The notes below the pieces were generated by a model that was not told the origin of the DNA, searched no databases, and worked only from the letters and a program-made list of their open reading frames with translations. A stretch of DNA of 64,000 nucleotides. Source: Myxococcus eversor. Its GTDB lineage: Bacteria; Myxococcota; Myxococcia; Myxococcales; Myxococcaceae. The position numbers and the translations under genes were made by a program. Below, one piece after another: positions 17,246 through 26,097 of the stretch. Location of the stretch: positions 62,001 to 126,000 of the forward strand of contig NZ_JAAIXY010000003.1 of assembly GCF_010894455.1 (NCBI RefSeq), read 5' to 3'. The first letter of the stretch is position 1. Each line of letters begins with the position of its first letter.

Positions 17246-19393
17246 ATGACCCTCCCCCCCTCCGCTCCGCTCACTCCGAGCCGCACCTCCCACGCTCCCT
17301 CCGAACGGGAGGTGGACGCGTTCTGCGTGCAGTACGCGCCGCGCGCGCCGGGCAACCCCGCGGTGCGGGACTTGTACCGGCTGTTGCGCGACGTGCCCGA
17401 GGACGGCCTGGAGTCGAGGCTCGACTGGGTGGAGCGCTGGATGGCGTGGTTGCGCGAGCGCATCTCCGCCCACGCGCTGGTGGACGCCGCCGAACCCGAA
17501 GCGCCCCCCGCCGACACCCGCCTGACGCTGATGATTCGCATCATGGAGGGCGAGCCCGCGATGCGCGCCGCGGTGACGCGGCTGGTGTCCGCCGTGTGCG
17601 ATGGCAGTCGGGGGCTGAAGCTCTTCGCGCAGGTGGGCCTGCCCGCGGGCCAGGGCTTCCTGTCGGAGGTCTCCGACCGGCTGGCCCGCACGCTGCTCCC
17701 CTCCCCGCCGGAGCCCGGCAAGCTGTCGGAGCTGCTCTTGCGCCTGTTCCCGGTGCCGGAGGACGCGGTGTGGCTGGCGCTGCTGTCGCCCGCGCTGCTG
17801 ACGAAGCTGGCGACGCTGGTGGGCGAGCCCCTGCCCCCGGCTCCGGTGCCCGCCGCCCGCGTGCGCTCCGACCTGATGGACGCGTTGATGCTGCTGGCGG
17901 TGCAGACGGCGGCGCTGGGGACCATGGAGGACGTGAGGGACCGCGCCCCGGAGACGTCCTTTCGCGCCTCGCCCTTCCTGCGGCTGCGGATGGTGTGCGA
18001 CGCGGTGCTCGCGCGCGACGCGGCCTCCGACACGCTGAGAGACCTGGCCACGTGCGTGGACGACTGCCGCCTCGTCGTGGTCAGCGTGTCGCGACACCTG
18101 GAGGCCTCGGGCGTCAGCGTGGACCTGGTGTACCGGCTGGAGCGCATCCGCCGGAGCCTGGAGCGCATGGAGGCCATCGCCCGGGTGCTGGGCGCGCCCC
18201 GGGGTGAGCCGCGCTGGCGCGAGGCGCTGGGCCTCCTGTCGGACCTCTTGCGGCGCGCGCACGCGGACCGCTCCGTGGGAGAGCTGGTGCGCCGCAACGC
18301 GCGGATGCTGGCGCGCAAAATCATCGAGCGCGCGGGCCACTCCGGCGAGCACTACATCACCAGCACGCGCGCCGAGTTCCACGCCATGGTGCACTCGGCG
18401 GCGGGCGGCGGGCTGGTGACGGCCGTCGCGGTGGCCAGCAAGTTCGCCCTCACCGCGCTGGCCCTCGCGCCGTTCTTCTCGTGGCTGGCGGTGGGCCTCA
18501 ACTACGCGGTGGCCTTCCTGCTCATCCAGGTGCTGGGCTTCACGCTGGCCACCAAGCAGCCCTCCGTCACGGCGGCCACGCTGGCGGGCGCGGTGGGCGA
18601 GGGTGCCCGGGGAGACCGGCTGTCGAGCCTGGTGGACATCATCCCGCGCATCACCCGCTCGCAGCTGGCCGCCTTCACCGGCAACCTGGGCTGCGTGCTG
18701 CCCGCCGCGGTGGCCCTGGCCCTGGCGTGGCAGGCCGCGCGGGGCACGCCCTTCCTCTCCCCCGCCAAGGCCCAGGCCACGGTGGACTCCATGCACCCGT
18801 GGAAGAGCGGCTCGCTCCCGTACGCGGCCCTCACCGGGGTGCTGCTGTGGCTGTCCAGCGTGGCGGGTGGGTGGCTGGAGAACTTCGTGGTGTACCGGCG
18901 GCTGCCGGAGGCCCTGGCCCACCACCGCGTGCTGCGGCGCGTGCTGGGCGTGGGCGGCGCGCAGCGGCTCGCGGACGGGCTGGTGCACATGGCCTCGGGC
19001 GTGGGCGCCAGCGTGACGCTGGGCTTCCTCCTGGCGCTGATGAACGTGCTCGGGCGCTTCTTCGGGCTGCCCCTGGACATCCGCCACGTCACCTTCGCGC
19101 TCGGCTCGATGGCCATGGCCGGCGGCGCGCTCGGCCCCCAGGCGGTGCTCCAGCCCGACTTCCTCATGGCCCTGGTGGGCGTGGGGCTCATCGGAGTCAT
19201 CAACTTCACCGTGTCGTTCTCGCTGGCCCTGGGCGTGGCCGTGCGAGCCCGCGACGTGCCCGTGGGAGAGGCCCTGCCCTTCCTGAAGGCGGTGGGGGCC
19301 CGCTTCCTCGCCGACCCCCGCTCGTTCTTCCTGCCCCCCCGGGCCCCGCCCGAGCCGCTGCCAGCCGTACTCCCCGTGGAGGGGGGGCACTGA
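17246..19393 (+). CDS. Gcr-family integral membrane protein (annotated elsewhere as site-specific recombinase)
   Basis: 715 residues. The N-terminal half is soluble and helical; the C-terminal half (from about 390) has several hydrophobic segments, including the FALTALALAPFFSWLAVGLN region and a final series. The sequence EHYITSTRAEFHAMVHSAAGGG is typical of the family derived from the gonococcal gcr gene. The recombinase name comes from early genetics; I see no tyrosine or serine recombinase catalytic motif, and the membrane topology argues against a DNA-cutting enzyme. True function is unknown. Confidence 0.8.
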   Translation: MTLPPSAPLTPSRTSHAPSEREVDAFCVQYAPRAPGNPAVRDLYRLLRDVPEDGLESRLDWVERWMAWLRERISAHALVDAAEPEAPPADTRLTLMIRIMEGEPAMRAAVTRLVSAVCDGSRGLKLFAQVGLPAGQGFLSEVSDRLARTLLPSPPEPGKLSELLLRLFPVPEDAVWLALLSPALLTKLATLVGEPLPPAPVPAARVRSDLMDALMLLAVQTAALGTMEDVRDRAPETSFRASPFLRLRMVCDAVLARDAASDTLRDLATCVDDCRLVVVSVSRHLEASGVSVDLVYRLERIRRSLERMEAIARVLGAPRGEPRWREALGLLSDLLRRAHADRSVGELVRRNARMLARKIIERAGHSGEHYITSTRAEFHAMVHSAAGGGLVTAVAVASKFALTALALAPFFSWLAVGLNYAVAFLLIQVLGFTLATKQPSVTAATLAGAVGEGARGDRLSSLVDIIPRITRSQLAAFTGNLGCVLPAAVALALAWQAARGTPFLSPAKAQATVDSMHPWKSGSLPYAALTGVLLWLSSVAGGWLENFVVYRRLPEALAHHRVLRRVLGVGGAQRLADGLVHMASGVGASVTLGFLLALMNVLGRFFGLPLDIRHVTFALGSMAMAGGALGPQAVLQPDFLMALVGVGLIGVINFTVSFSLALGVAVRARDVPVGEALPFLKAVGARFLADPRSFFLPPRAPPEPLPAVLPVEGGH

Positions 19394-19430
19394 GGGCTCG
19401 CCTGGCCCCCTGTCAATTATTCCCGGGGCC

Positions 19431-19460
19431 GCTTCCGGGGTTTCCCCGGGGCCCGGAAGC
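19431..19460. terminator. GC-rich hairpin downstream of the Gcr-family gene
   Basis: GCTTCCGGG (19431-19439) pairs with CCCGGAAGC (19452-19460). A third copy of GCTTCCGGGG stands at 19481-19490, nearer the exporter start. It is likely a terminator; the third copy has no clear role. Confidence 0.4.
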
Positions 19461-19520
19461 CGGGCGGGCAGGTGGGCCGTGCTTCCGGGGCAGCGCGTTT
19501 GTCGGTAGGGTCGCCCGCGA

Positions 19521-22196
19521 ATGAGTGGCGCTCCTCGAAACCCGAACTCGCATTCTCGCTTCGCCTACGCCTTCGCCGAGCTGCTGGTCCGTCGTCCAGG
19601 CACCATCCTGGCCGTACTGCTGACCCTGCTCGCCGTGTCCACGTGGGCCACGCTGAAGCTGCGCATCAACTCCAACCAGCTCGACCTCATCTCCCAGGAT
19701 TTGCCGGAGGTGAAGGACGTCAAGCAGGTCATCGACATGGTGGGGGGCAGCGGCTTCCTGATGGTCGCCCTGCGCTCGACGGACGAGGCCGCGATGAAGC
19801 GGACCGCGGACGACATCGCCGGGATGCTCGAGGCCGACAAGGAGAACGTCCGCACCGTCTCCTACAAGCTGCCCGTCGAGTTCATCCAGCAGAACATGGT
19901 CCTCTTCGTGAAGACGGAGGACCTGGTCGAGGGCAAGCGCCGCATCATGGCCTTCCTCGAGGACAAGCTGCGCCGCAGCAACCCCTTCTACATCGACATG
20001 GGCGCCACCAAGCCGGTGGAGCTGGACATGCAGGACCTGGTCGACAAGTACTCGTCCGTCGGAAAGAAGAGCATCCGCGACGACTACAACATCTCCAGCG
20101 ACAAGAAGATGGTGCTCATCCTCGTCAAGCCGATGTGGGACACCACGGAGATTGGCAAGACGAAGGACTACCTCGACAAGCTCAACAAGGACCTGGCCGC
20201 GTACTCCACGCAGGCCGGCAAGGTGAAGCTGGTCGAGGACTACAAGTTGATGGGCGACTCGCAGACCATCGCCTACGGCTACACCGGCTCGTACAAGACG
20301 ACGGTGGACGACTCCTTCGCGATTGAGGAGTCGCTGCAGCCCGTCACCGTCATCGCGCTGGTGACCATCTTCGCCATCACCATCCTCTTCTTCCGCAAGC
20401 TGGCGCCGACGTTCATCGTCGTCAGCGGCACGGTGATTGGGACGATTTATACGCTGGGCTTCACCTACGCGACGATTGGTGAGCTCAACATGATCACCTC
20501 CATCCTGGGCGGCATCCTGATGGGGTTCGGCATCGACTACGGCATCCACTTCACCTTCCGCACGCGGTTGGAGCTGGGCGCGGGCAAGCCGTACGACGTG
20601 GCCATCATCGACGCCTTCGTCAACGCGGGGCGCCCCGCGGCGGTGGCCGCCGTCGTCACGGGTGGCTCCTTCTTCGTGTTGATGGTCAGCGAGTTCCGCG
20701 GCTTCTCCCAGTTCGGCTTCCTGGCCGGCTGCGGCACGCTCATCCTGGGCCTGACGCTCTTCGTGTGGAGCGCGTCGCTGCTGGCGCTGGTCGGCCGCAT
20801 CAACCCGGAGTGGCCCAAGAAGCTCATCGGCGAGATGAAGCCGCCGCCGGTCAACTCCGCCATCAGCGGCCAGGAGCTGCGCATCCCCCGTCCCGGCCTG
20901 GTGCTGGGCGTGAGCACCGCCATCGTCGCGCTCATCTGCGCCGCCGCCGTTCCCTGGGCGGGCACGGGCGAGCCTCCCGAGGGCGCGCTCGGCTTCTTCG
21001 ACCGCGTGAAGCACGGCGTGGGCTTCAACTACAACACCCGCGCGCTCATCCCGGACGGCATGTCGTCGGTGCTGCTGCAGGACGAAATCAACGTCCGCTT
21101 CAACATCTCCAGCGACCCGATGGCCGTCTACACCAAGGACCTGGACGAGGCCGAGGGCGTGTACCGGGAGCTGACGCAGAACGCGCACAAGTACCCGTCC
21201 ATCGACCAGGTGGTGAGCATCTTCACCTTCGTTCCGCCCGAGGCGACGGCGAAGGCCAACGAGAAGGTGCTCCAGGAGTGGAAGCAGGACATGGCGAATC
21301 TGGAGGCGCGCGGCTTCTCCATCTCCGCGCTCCCGCCGGACATGCAGGACAAGGCCACGTTCTTCATGAAGGTGCTGGATGCGAAGCCCTTCGACGTGCA
21401 CGGCGTGCCGGACAACTACAAGGCCCAGTTCAAGAACCTGCCCACCGCGCAGAACAAGGGCTACCTCACGTTCATCTACTCGAGCGTGGACCTGTTCGAC
21501 GGCCAGAAGATGATGCAGTTCGCGGACGAGACGCGCGGCATCCCCGTCACGTACAACCCGGGCCGCTTCGACAAGGACGACTTCGACCCGCCGGGCCCCA
21601 CCGCGCAGAAGGAGTTCCGGGCCGCGGGCGCCACGCAGCTGTACGCGAAGCTGGCGCGCATCGTCCTCTGGGACGGCAAGGTGACGGTGGTGCTCACGGC
21701 GCTGTGGATTCTCGCCATGCACTTCCTGGACTTCCGCAACGCGAAGCTGGCGCTGGCGTCGGTGATTCCGCTGGGCGTGGGCGTGGCGATGATGCTCGGC
21801 ATCATGTCGCTGACGGGCCTGCGGCTGAACTTCATGAACATCATCATCCTGCCCATCCTCCTGGGCTTCGGGGTGAGTCACGGCCTGTACCTCCTGCATC
21901 GCTTCCTGGAAGGCACTTCGCCGCTCGTCGCGCTGAGGAGCGTGGGCGCGGCGGTGGCGTCCTCCACGCTGACGGCGGTGGCGGGCTTCGCCGCGCTGCT
22001 GGCCGCCAAGCACAACGGCCTGCGCTCCATGGGCATGGTGGCCTGCATCGGCCTCATCACCACGCTGGTGGTGTCCTTCACGGTGCTGGCCGCGGTGATG
22101 CAGCTGATGCACGACCGGCGTCAGCGCGAGGCGTCCCGGGGAGGAAACACGCCCCAGTCCGGCGGCGGTGAGGACAGCTCCACGCGAGCGGCCTGA
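19521..22196 (+). CDS. RND/MMPL-superfamily exporter
   Basis: 891 residues with the two-halves plan of RND transporters: one membrane helix at about 25-45, a large periplasmic loop, five clustered helices near 275-430, then a second helix, second loop and second cluster near 715-870. The segments GILMGFGIDYGIHF and ILLGFGVSHGLYLLHR are the matching conserved transmembrane motifs. The closest types are MMPL and hopanoid-exporter-like (HpnN) proteins, which move lipids or hydrophobic compounds using the proton gradient. No membrane-fusion protein is adjacent. A lipoprotein gene and an MgtC-like gene follow on the same strand. Substrate unknown. Confidence 0.85.
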   Translation: MSGAPRNPNSHSRFAYAFAELLVRRPGTILAVLLTLLAVSTWATLKLRINSNQLDLISQDLPEVKDVKQVIDMVGGSGFLMVALRSTDEAAMKRTADDIAGMLEADKENVRTVSYKLPVEFIQQNMVLFVKTEDLVEGKRRIMAFLEDKLRRSNPFYIDMGATKPVELDMQDLVDKYSSVGKKSIRDDYNISSDKKMVLILVKPMWDTTEIGKTKDYLDKLNKDLAAYSTQAGKVKLVEDYKLMGDSQTIAYGYTGSYKTTVDDSFAIEESLQPVTVIALVTIFAITILFFRKLAPTFIVVSGTVIGTIYTLGFTYATIGELNMITSILGGILMGFGIDYGIHFTFRTRLELGAGKPYDVAIIDAFVNAGRPAAVAAVVTGGSFFVLMVSEFRGFSQFGFLAGCGTLILGLTLFVWSASLLALVGRINPEWPKKLIGEMKPPPVNSAISGQELRIPRPGLVLGVSTAIVALICAAAVPWAGTGEPPEGALGFFDRVKHGVGFNYNTRALIPDGMSSVLLQDEINVRFNISSDPMAVYTKDLDEAEGVYRELTQNAHKYPSIDQVVSIFTFVPPEATAKANEKVLQEWKQDMANLEARGFSISALPPDMQDKATFFMKVLDAKPFDVHGVPDNYKAQFKNLPTAQNKGYLTFIYSSVDLFDGQKMMQFADETRGIPVTYNPGRFDKDDFDPPGPTAQKEFRAAGATQLYAKLARIVLWDGKVTVVLTALWILAMHFLDFRNAKLALASVIPLGVGVAMMLGIMSLTGLRLNFMNIIILPILLGFGVSHGLYLLHRFLEGTSPLVALRSVGAAVASSTLTAVAGFAALLAAKHNGLRSMGMVACIGLITTLVVSFTVLAAVMQLMHDRRQREASRGGNTPQSGGGEDSSTRAA

Positions 22197-22225
22197 GGCA
22201 CGCGGTACACGGTGCGGTAACACGA

Positions 22226-22248
22226 GGCCCCCTTCCATGAAGGGGGCC
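22226..22248. terminator. 10-bp hairpin between exporter and lipoprotein genes
   Basis: GGCCCCCTTC (22226-22235), loop CAT, GAAGGGGGCC (22239-22248): a perfect stem that ends 14 bp before the next ATG. It could attenuate read-through or affect initiation of the lipoprotein gene, since the ribosome binding site (GGGAGAGG) follows at once. Confidence 0.55.
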
Positions 22249-22262
22249 GGGAGAGGGACATC

Positions 22263-22862
22263 ATGAGGATGATGCGATGGGCGCCCCTGCTCGGGCTGGG
22301 GCTGTTGGCGGGTTGCTCCGCGGTGAAGACGCACCGCGTGCGCGGCGACTATGCCCAGGTGGACCGCAAGGCGACGAAGCGGCTGGTGGTGGTGGCGCAG
22401 CCGCTGCCCGACGAGAAGCCCGCGGTGGGTGAGCTGTGGACGCTCATCGCCCGCCAGTGGGTGAACCAGAACCGCGACTTCATCGTGAAGGACAACGTCG
22501 CGCTGCCGGGCCGGCCCGCGGACACCACGTTCAAGGGGCTGTGCGTGGAGGGCGTGGAGGGCGTGCTCTGGTTGGACCCGAGCATCAGCCTCAAGGGCGA
22601 CGGCGCGGAGGCCGAGGTGAAGGCGCAGCTGTTGCGGTGCACCGACGGCCAGGAGGTCTGGGCGGCGGAGGCGGCGGGGAGCTGGAGCTCGAGCGACGAG
22701 GACTACGCGGCGCGCGTGACGAAGTTCAGCCAGGAGTTGGGCGAGGAGGTGGCGCCCTACGTCGTGCCCACCACGAAGCTGCTGGCGGCCACGCTGGAGA
22801 CGCTGCCCAATCCCGAACTGACGGAAGCGGACAAGGACGAGAAAATCGAGCTGGGTGAGTAG
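22263..22862 (+). CDS. Lipoprotein, probable MXAN_6521/LA_1396 family
   Basis: 199 residues with a clear lipobox (LLAGC, Cys about 19). The body resembles a lipoprotein family shared by Myxococcus and Leptospira, by overall pattern (VxxQPLPDE...GELWxxIARxW); that name is from memory and unverified. The C-terminus is acidic. No enzyme motif. It lies 67 bp after the RND exporter gene, suggesting an envelope partner. Confidence 0.65.
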   Translation: MRMMRWAPLLGLGLLAGCSAVKTHRVRGDYAQVDRKATKRLVVVAQPLPDEKPAVGELWTLIARQWVNQNRDFIVKDNVALPGRPADTTFKGLCVEGVEGVLWLDPSISLKGDGAEAEVKAQLLRCTDGQEVWAAEAAGSWSSSDEDYAARVTKFSQELGEEVAPYVVPTTKLLAATLETLPNPELTEADKDEKIELGE

Positions 22863-22873
22863 GCTCGTCCCTC

Positions 22874-23383
22874 GTGGACGAGACACTCATCGCCCTGCGG
22901 CTCGGTGTCGCGGCGCTGCTCGGCGCCGTGCTCGGCCTGGAGCGGGAGCTGCGCGGACAGGCCGCCGGGCTGCGCACGCACATCCTCGTGTCCCTGGGCG
23001 CGTGTCTCTTCACGCTGGCCAGCGTCTTCGTCGAGTGGACGCTGGGCAGCGACTCCCCGAAGGGCTCGAACGCGGACATCAGCCGCATCGCCAGTCAGGT
23101 GGTGGTGGGCATCGGCTTCCTGGGCGCGGGCGCCATCATCCGTGACAGGGGACACGTCAAGGGACTGACGACGGCGGCGAACCTGTGGCTCACCGCCTCG
23201 GTGGGCCTGGCCACCGGCATGGGCTTCCACTGGGCGGCCGGCACCACGGTGGTCATCGCCCTGCTGGCCCTCGCGGGCCTGCGCCCCGTGGAGCGCGCCA
23301 TCCGACGCCATCGCATCAAGCGGGGCCTGAAGGTGGAGGGCTCCATCCCCTCGGCCTCCGACGACGAGGACGCATGGGACTGA
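22874..23383 (+). CDS. MgtC/SapB-family membrane protein
   Basis: 169 residues. Four hydrophobic segments and the family motifs LRTHILVSLGA, GIGFLGAGAI and GLTTAANLW are present. MgtC proteins are linked to magnesium starvation and to modulation of the F1Fo ATPase; the exact role here is unknown. The start is GTG at 22874, 12 bp after the previous stop. The stop codon lies inside the first unit of the tandem repeat that follows, and the last coding bases also resemble the end of a repeat unit. Confidence 0.85.
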   Translation: MDETLIALRLGVAALLGAVLGLERELRGQAAGLRTHILVSLGACLFTLASVFVEWTLGSDSPKGSNADISRIASQVVVGIGFLGAGAIIRDRGHVKGLTTAANLWLTASVGLATGMGFHWAAGTTVVIALLALAGLRPVERAIRRHRIKRGLKVEGSIPSASDDEDAWD

Positions 23384-23602
23384 ATCACCTCCGGCCGGCG
23401 AGTTGGCGAGGGAACCCGTCGCCAGGCCCCGCCCTCGTGGACGCACGGAACTGAATCCCCCGTGGCCGATGCGCTGGCGAGAGGACCCGTCGCCAGTTCC
23501 GTCCTCGTGGACGCTCGCGACCGGGCTGAATCACCCGCAGCCGGCGCGCTGGCGAGGGGATCCGTCGCCAAGCCCCACCCTCGTGGACGCTCGCGGGAGA
23601 AA
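23380..23602. repeat. Three tandem imperfect repeats of 71-77 bp, each with a hairpin
   Basis: Units begin with CTGAATC at 23380, 23451 and 23526. Each contains (C/T)TGGCGA-G(A/G)GGA(A/T/C)CCGTCGCCA(G/A), a hairpin of GGCGA with TCGCC, and ends in CCTCGTGGACGC(A/T)CG. The array fills essentially the whole gap between the convergent MgtC-like and PRC-barrel genes and may serve as a multi-copy bidirectional terminator or a REP-like element. Confidence 0.85.
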
Positions 23603-23603
23603 C

Positions 23604-24098
23604 TCAACGACGCGTGTGCGAGTCTCCCTCGGACGGAGGGCCCGCGTGGCGCCCGGAAGGATTGTCCTCGGGCTCGAGCCGGCGCTCCTCGGCATGCTCC
23701 GCGGGCCGGCCCACCAGCACCCCTTGCGGCACGTCATCGTCCCCGGCCGCCAGGGCCACCGCTCCTCCGTCCGCGCGGGACCGCACCCTGTCGACGGGGG
23801 CGACACCCACAAGCGCTCCCGTCACGTCGTGGTACAGGGCCGCGTGACGGGCCGTCTCTCCGCGCGCCTCCAGCACGTCCGGTCTGACGCCTGGAAGGCT
23901 CGCCAGGTCCTCGCGCAGGTACACGTCATCCCGGTCGATGTCCGACACGTCCGAGAAGGCCACCCGGCAGTCGCGGTGGAAGAAACCGCCCTTCTCGATG
24001 ACGAAGCCCGCCGCGTCGACCGAGACGACGAGGCCCAGGTTCTCCCCATCCCTGTCCCGCGCCGTCATGCCCTGCTGGATGTCCGCTGGATTGAACAC
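23604..24098 (-). CDS. PRC-barrel/DUF2171-like small protein
   Basis: 164 residues from the GTG at 24098, which has GGGAGG five bases upstream. The first 75 residues form a beta-rich PRC-barrel-like fold with the pattern GMTARDRDGENLGLVVS and FFHRDCRVAFSDV; the rest is polar, Asp/Glu/Gly-rich and probably disordered. PRC barrels and DUF2171 proteins are often stress-related small RNA- or protein-binding modules. It is convergent with the MgtC-like gene. Confidence 0.65.
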   Translation of the reverse strand: MFNPADIQQGMTARDRDGENLGLVVSVDAAGFVIEKGGFFHRDCRVAFSDVSDIDRDDVYLREDLASLPGVRPDVLEARGETARHAALYHDVTGALVGVAPVDRVRSRADGGAVALAAGDDDVPQGVLVGRPAEHAEERRLEPEDNPSGRHAGPPSEGDSHTRR

Positions 24099-24108
24099 GC
24101 CCGCCTCC

Positions 24109-24127
24109 CAGGTCAGGTGTTGACCTG
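24109..24127. promoter_or_regulatory. 7-bp-arm palindrome at the PRC-barrel gene leader
   Basis: CAGGTCA (24109-24115), 5-nt spacer, TGACCTG (24121-24127): a perfect inverted repeat placed directly upstream of the gene's ribosome binding site. It is a plausible operator. Confidence 0.4.
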
Positions 24128-24203
24128 CTCGACCTGAAAGCTGGGCATGGCCCACGCGCCTCGGCACGGGCCTCCCGCCGGGCAGGCAGGGGAACAGGCC
24201 CCC

Positions 24204-24232
24204 GCACCGCGCCCCGGCGGAGGACGCGGTGC
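24204..24232 (-). terminator. Hairpin after ptsI
   Basis: GCACCGCG (24204-24211) pairs with CGCGGTGC (24225-24232), starting 2 bp past the ptsI stop. It is the likely end of the PTS operon; no T-tract. Confidence 0.5.
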
Positions 24233-24233
24233 T

Positions 24234-26051
24234 TCAGCCCGTGGTGCGCCCGGACGGCGCGGTGCTGGCGTGCACGGGTTCGGTACGCTCCACCGTGTCG
24301 ACGAAGCGCCGGTCCATCTCCGTGCGCATGAAGCGCTCGATTTCCTCGGCGGTGGTCAGCTCCATCGCCTCGCGCAGCAGCACCGACGCGTCCACCCGAC
24401 TCACCCGGCGGATGAAGCGCTTCACGGCCGGAATCTGCCCCGACGTCATCGACAGCTCGTCGAAGCCGAGCGCCAGCAGCACCAGCGTGTAGAGCGGGTC
24501 TCCCGCCATCTCCCCGCACATGGACACGGGGATGTTGGCGGCCTTCGCCGCGGCGACGATGGTGTCCAGCATGCGCAGCACGGACAGGTGCAGCGGCCGG
24601 TAGAGGTAGGCCACTTCGCGGTTCTGGCGGTCGATGGCCAGCGAGTACTGGATGAGGTCGTTGGTCCCCACCGAGAAGAAGTCGGCCTCCTGCGCCAGCC
24701 GGTCCGCGATGATGGCCGCGCTCGGCGTCTCCACCATGATTCCCACCGGGAAGCGCTTGCCCACGGGCACGCCCGCGCGGCCAAGCTCCGTACGGCACGC
24801 CTCCAGCTCGCTCCGGGCCTCGCGCAGCTCGCTCACCCCGCAGATGAGGGGGAACATCAGCCGCAGGTTGCCGTGCACGCTGGCGCGCAGGAGCGCGCGG
24901 AGCTGGGTGCGGAACAGGTCGCGGTTGGACAGGCAGTAGCGGATGGCCCTCAGGCCCATCGCCGGGTTGGGCTCCTTCTCGTGCTTCGTCTTGCCCGGCA
25001 CCTTGTCGCCGCCCAAGTCCAGCGTGCGGATGGTGACGGGGCGCCCGCCCATGGCCTCCAGCACCTGACGGTAGGCGCGGTAGTGCTCCTCCTCCGTCGG
25101 CGCCGTCTTCCGGTCCAGGAACATGAACTCGGTGCGGTACAGGCCAATGCCCTCCGCGCCGTGCGCCAGGAGCGACGGAATCTCCTCCAGGAACTCCATG
25201 TTCCCATTGAGCCGGATGCGGAAGCTGTCCGTGCTGATGGCCTCCAAATCCTTCGTCGCCAACGCGACCTGCTCGGCTTCCTGATGCCGGCGCTGCTCGT
25301 CGCGGAAGCTCTGGAGCTGCTCCTCCGTGGGGTTGACCAGGATGATGCCCCGGGTGCCGTCCATGGCCACCAGGTCCCCGGGAGAAATCTGCTCGCTGGC
25401 CCTTCCCGCGCCCACCACGGCGGGCGTCTCGCGCGCCCGGGCCACAATCGCCGTGTGACTCGTCTGGCCACCCAGGTCCGTCACGAAACCCGCCACCCGG
25501 CCGCTGCGCGCCATCATCGCGGCGTCGGCCGGAGGCAGGTCGTGTGCGACGACGATGGCCTCCGCGGGGACCTCCACCTCTTCGTCCACCACCTGGCCCA
25601 TCAGGTTGCGGATGATGCGGTCGGCGACGTAGTCCACGTCGGAGCGCCGCTCGCGGAAGTACTCGTCCGGGATGTTGTCGAACAGGTGCTTGATTTTGCG
25701 CGCCACGCGGCGGACGGCCCACTCGGCGTTGATGCGGTCCTCGACGATGAGCTGGTTGACCGCGTCCACCAGCATCGGGTCATGGAGCATCAGCCGATGC
25801 GCTTCCAGGATGAGGGCGTGGTCGGAGCCCTCGGTGCGCGTGATTTGTTCCTTGAGCTCGGCGAGCTGGCGGTCGGACAGGTCCACCGCCGTCTTCATCC
25901 TCATCCGCTCGGGCTCGACCTCCGCCTCCGCCAGCCTCAGCTTCGGCGTGCGGATGCGTTTGCGGTCCAGGATGAAGGCGTGGCCGACCGCCACGCCGGG
26001 TGAGGCGCCGATGCCCATCAACCTCAGTGTGGGAGTGGCTTGGCTGCTCAC
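24234..26051 (-). CDS. ptsI: Phosphoenolpyruvate-protein phosphotransferase (PTS enzyme I)
   Basis: Transfers phosphate from phosphoenolpyruvate to HPr. 605 residues, slightly longer than the usual 570-575. The phosphorylated His is His199 in GGQTSHTAIVA; the PEP-binding barrel shows GIGLYRTEFMF, KVPG and the CGEMAGDP motif near the C-terminus. The start is GTG at 26051 with GGAGG 12 bp upstream; an ATG at the MGIGASPG stretch is an alternative. Last gene of a six-gene PTS operon, after HPr. Confidence 0.95.
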   Translation of the reverse strand: MSSQATPTLRLMGIGASPGVAVGHAFILDRKRIRTPKLRLAEAEVEPERMRMKTAVDLSDRQLAELKEQITRTEGSDHALILEAHRLMLHDPMLVDAVNQLIVEDRINAEWAVRRVARKIKHLFDNIPDEYFRERRSDVDYVADRIIRNLMGQVVDEEVEVPAEAIVVAHDLPPADAAMMARSGRVAGFVTDLGGQTSHTAIVARARETPAVVGAGRASEQISPGDLVAMDGTRGIILVNPTEEQLQSFRDEQRRHQEAEQVALATKDLEAISTDSFRIRLNGNMEFLEEIPSLLAHGAEGIGLYRTEFMFLDRKTAPTEEEHYRAYRQVLEAMGGRPVTIRTLDLGGDKVPGKTKHEKEPNPAMGLRAIRYCLSNRDLFRTQLRALLRASVHGNLRLMFPLICGVSELREARSELEACRTELGRAGVPVGKRFPVGIMVETPSAAIIADRLAQEADFFSVGTNDLIQYSLAIDRQNREVAYLYRPLHLSVLRMLDTIVAAAKAANIPVSMCGEMAGDPLYTLVLLALGFDELSMTSGQIPAVKRFIRRVSRVDASVLLREAMELTTAEEIERFMRTEMDRRFVDTVERTEPVHASTAPSGRTTG

Positions 26052-26097
26052 GTGTCTTTCTTTCCTCCGCGTCCTACCGCGTTTGCATTCTCACCCG

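Noticed and set aside
16880..19390. A minus-strand open frame of over 800 codons opposite the Gcr-family gene
   Set aside because: Shadow of the high GC content; His/Arg/Gly-rich and without any recognisable motif.
17246..19393. A mobile element based on the recombinase name of this family
   Set aside because: No recombinase catalytic motif, integral membrane topology, and no flanking repeats or mobile genes.
19413..22886. A minus-strand open frame of over 1,100 codons opposite the RND exporter
   Set aside because: It is rich in His, Arg, Gln and Val in the way antisense frames of high-GC genes are, has no domain, and the plus strand encodes a clear transporter.
23380..23602. CRISPR array
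   Set aside because: Units are 71-77 bp, imperfect, directly adjacent and without unique spacers; each is a hairpin repeat.
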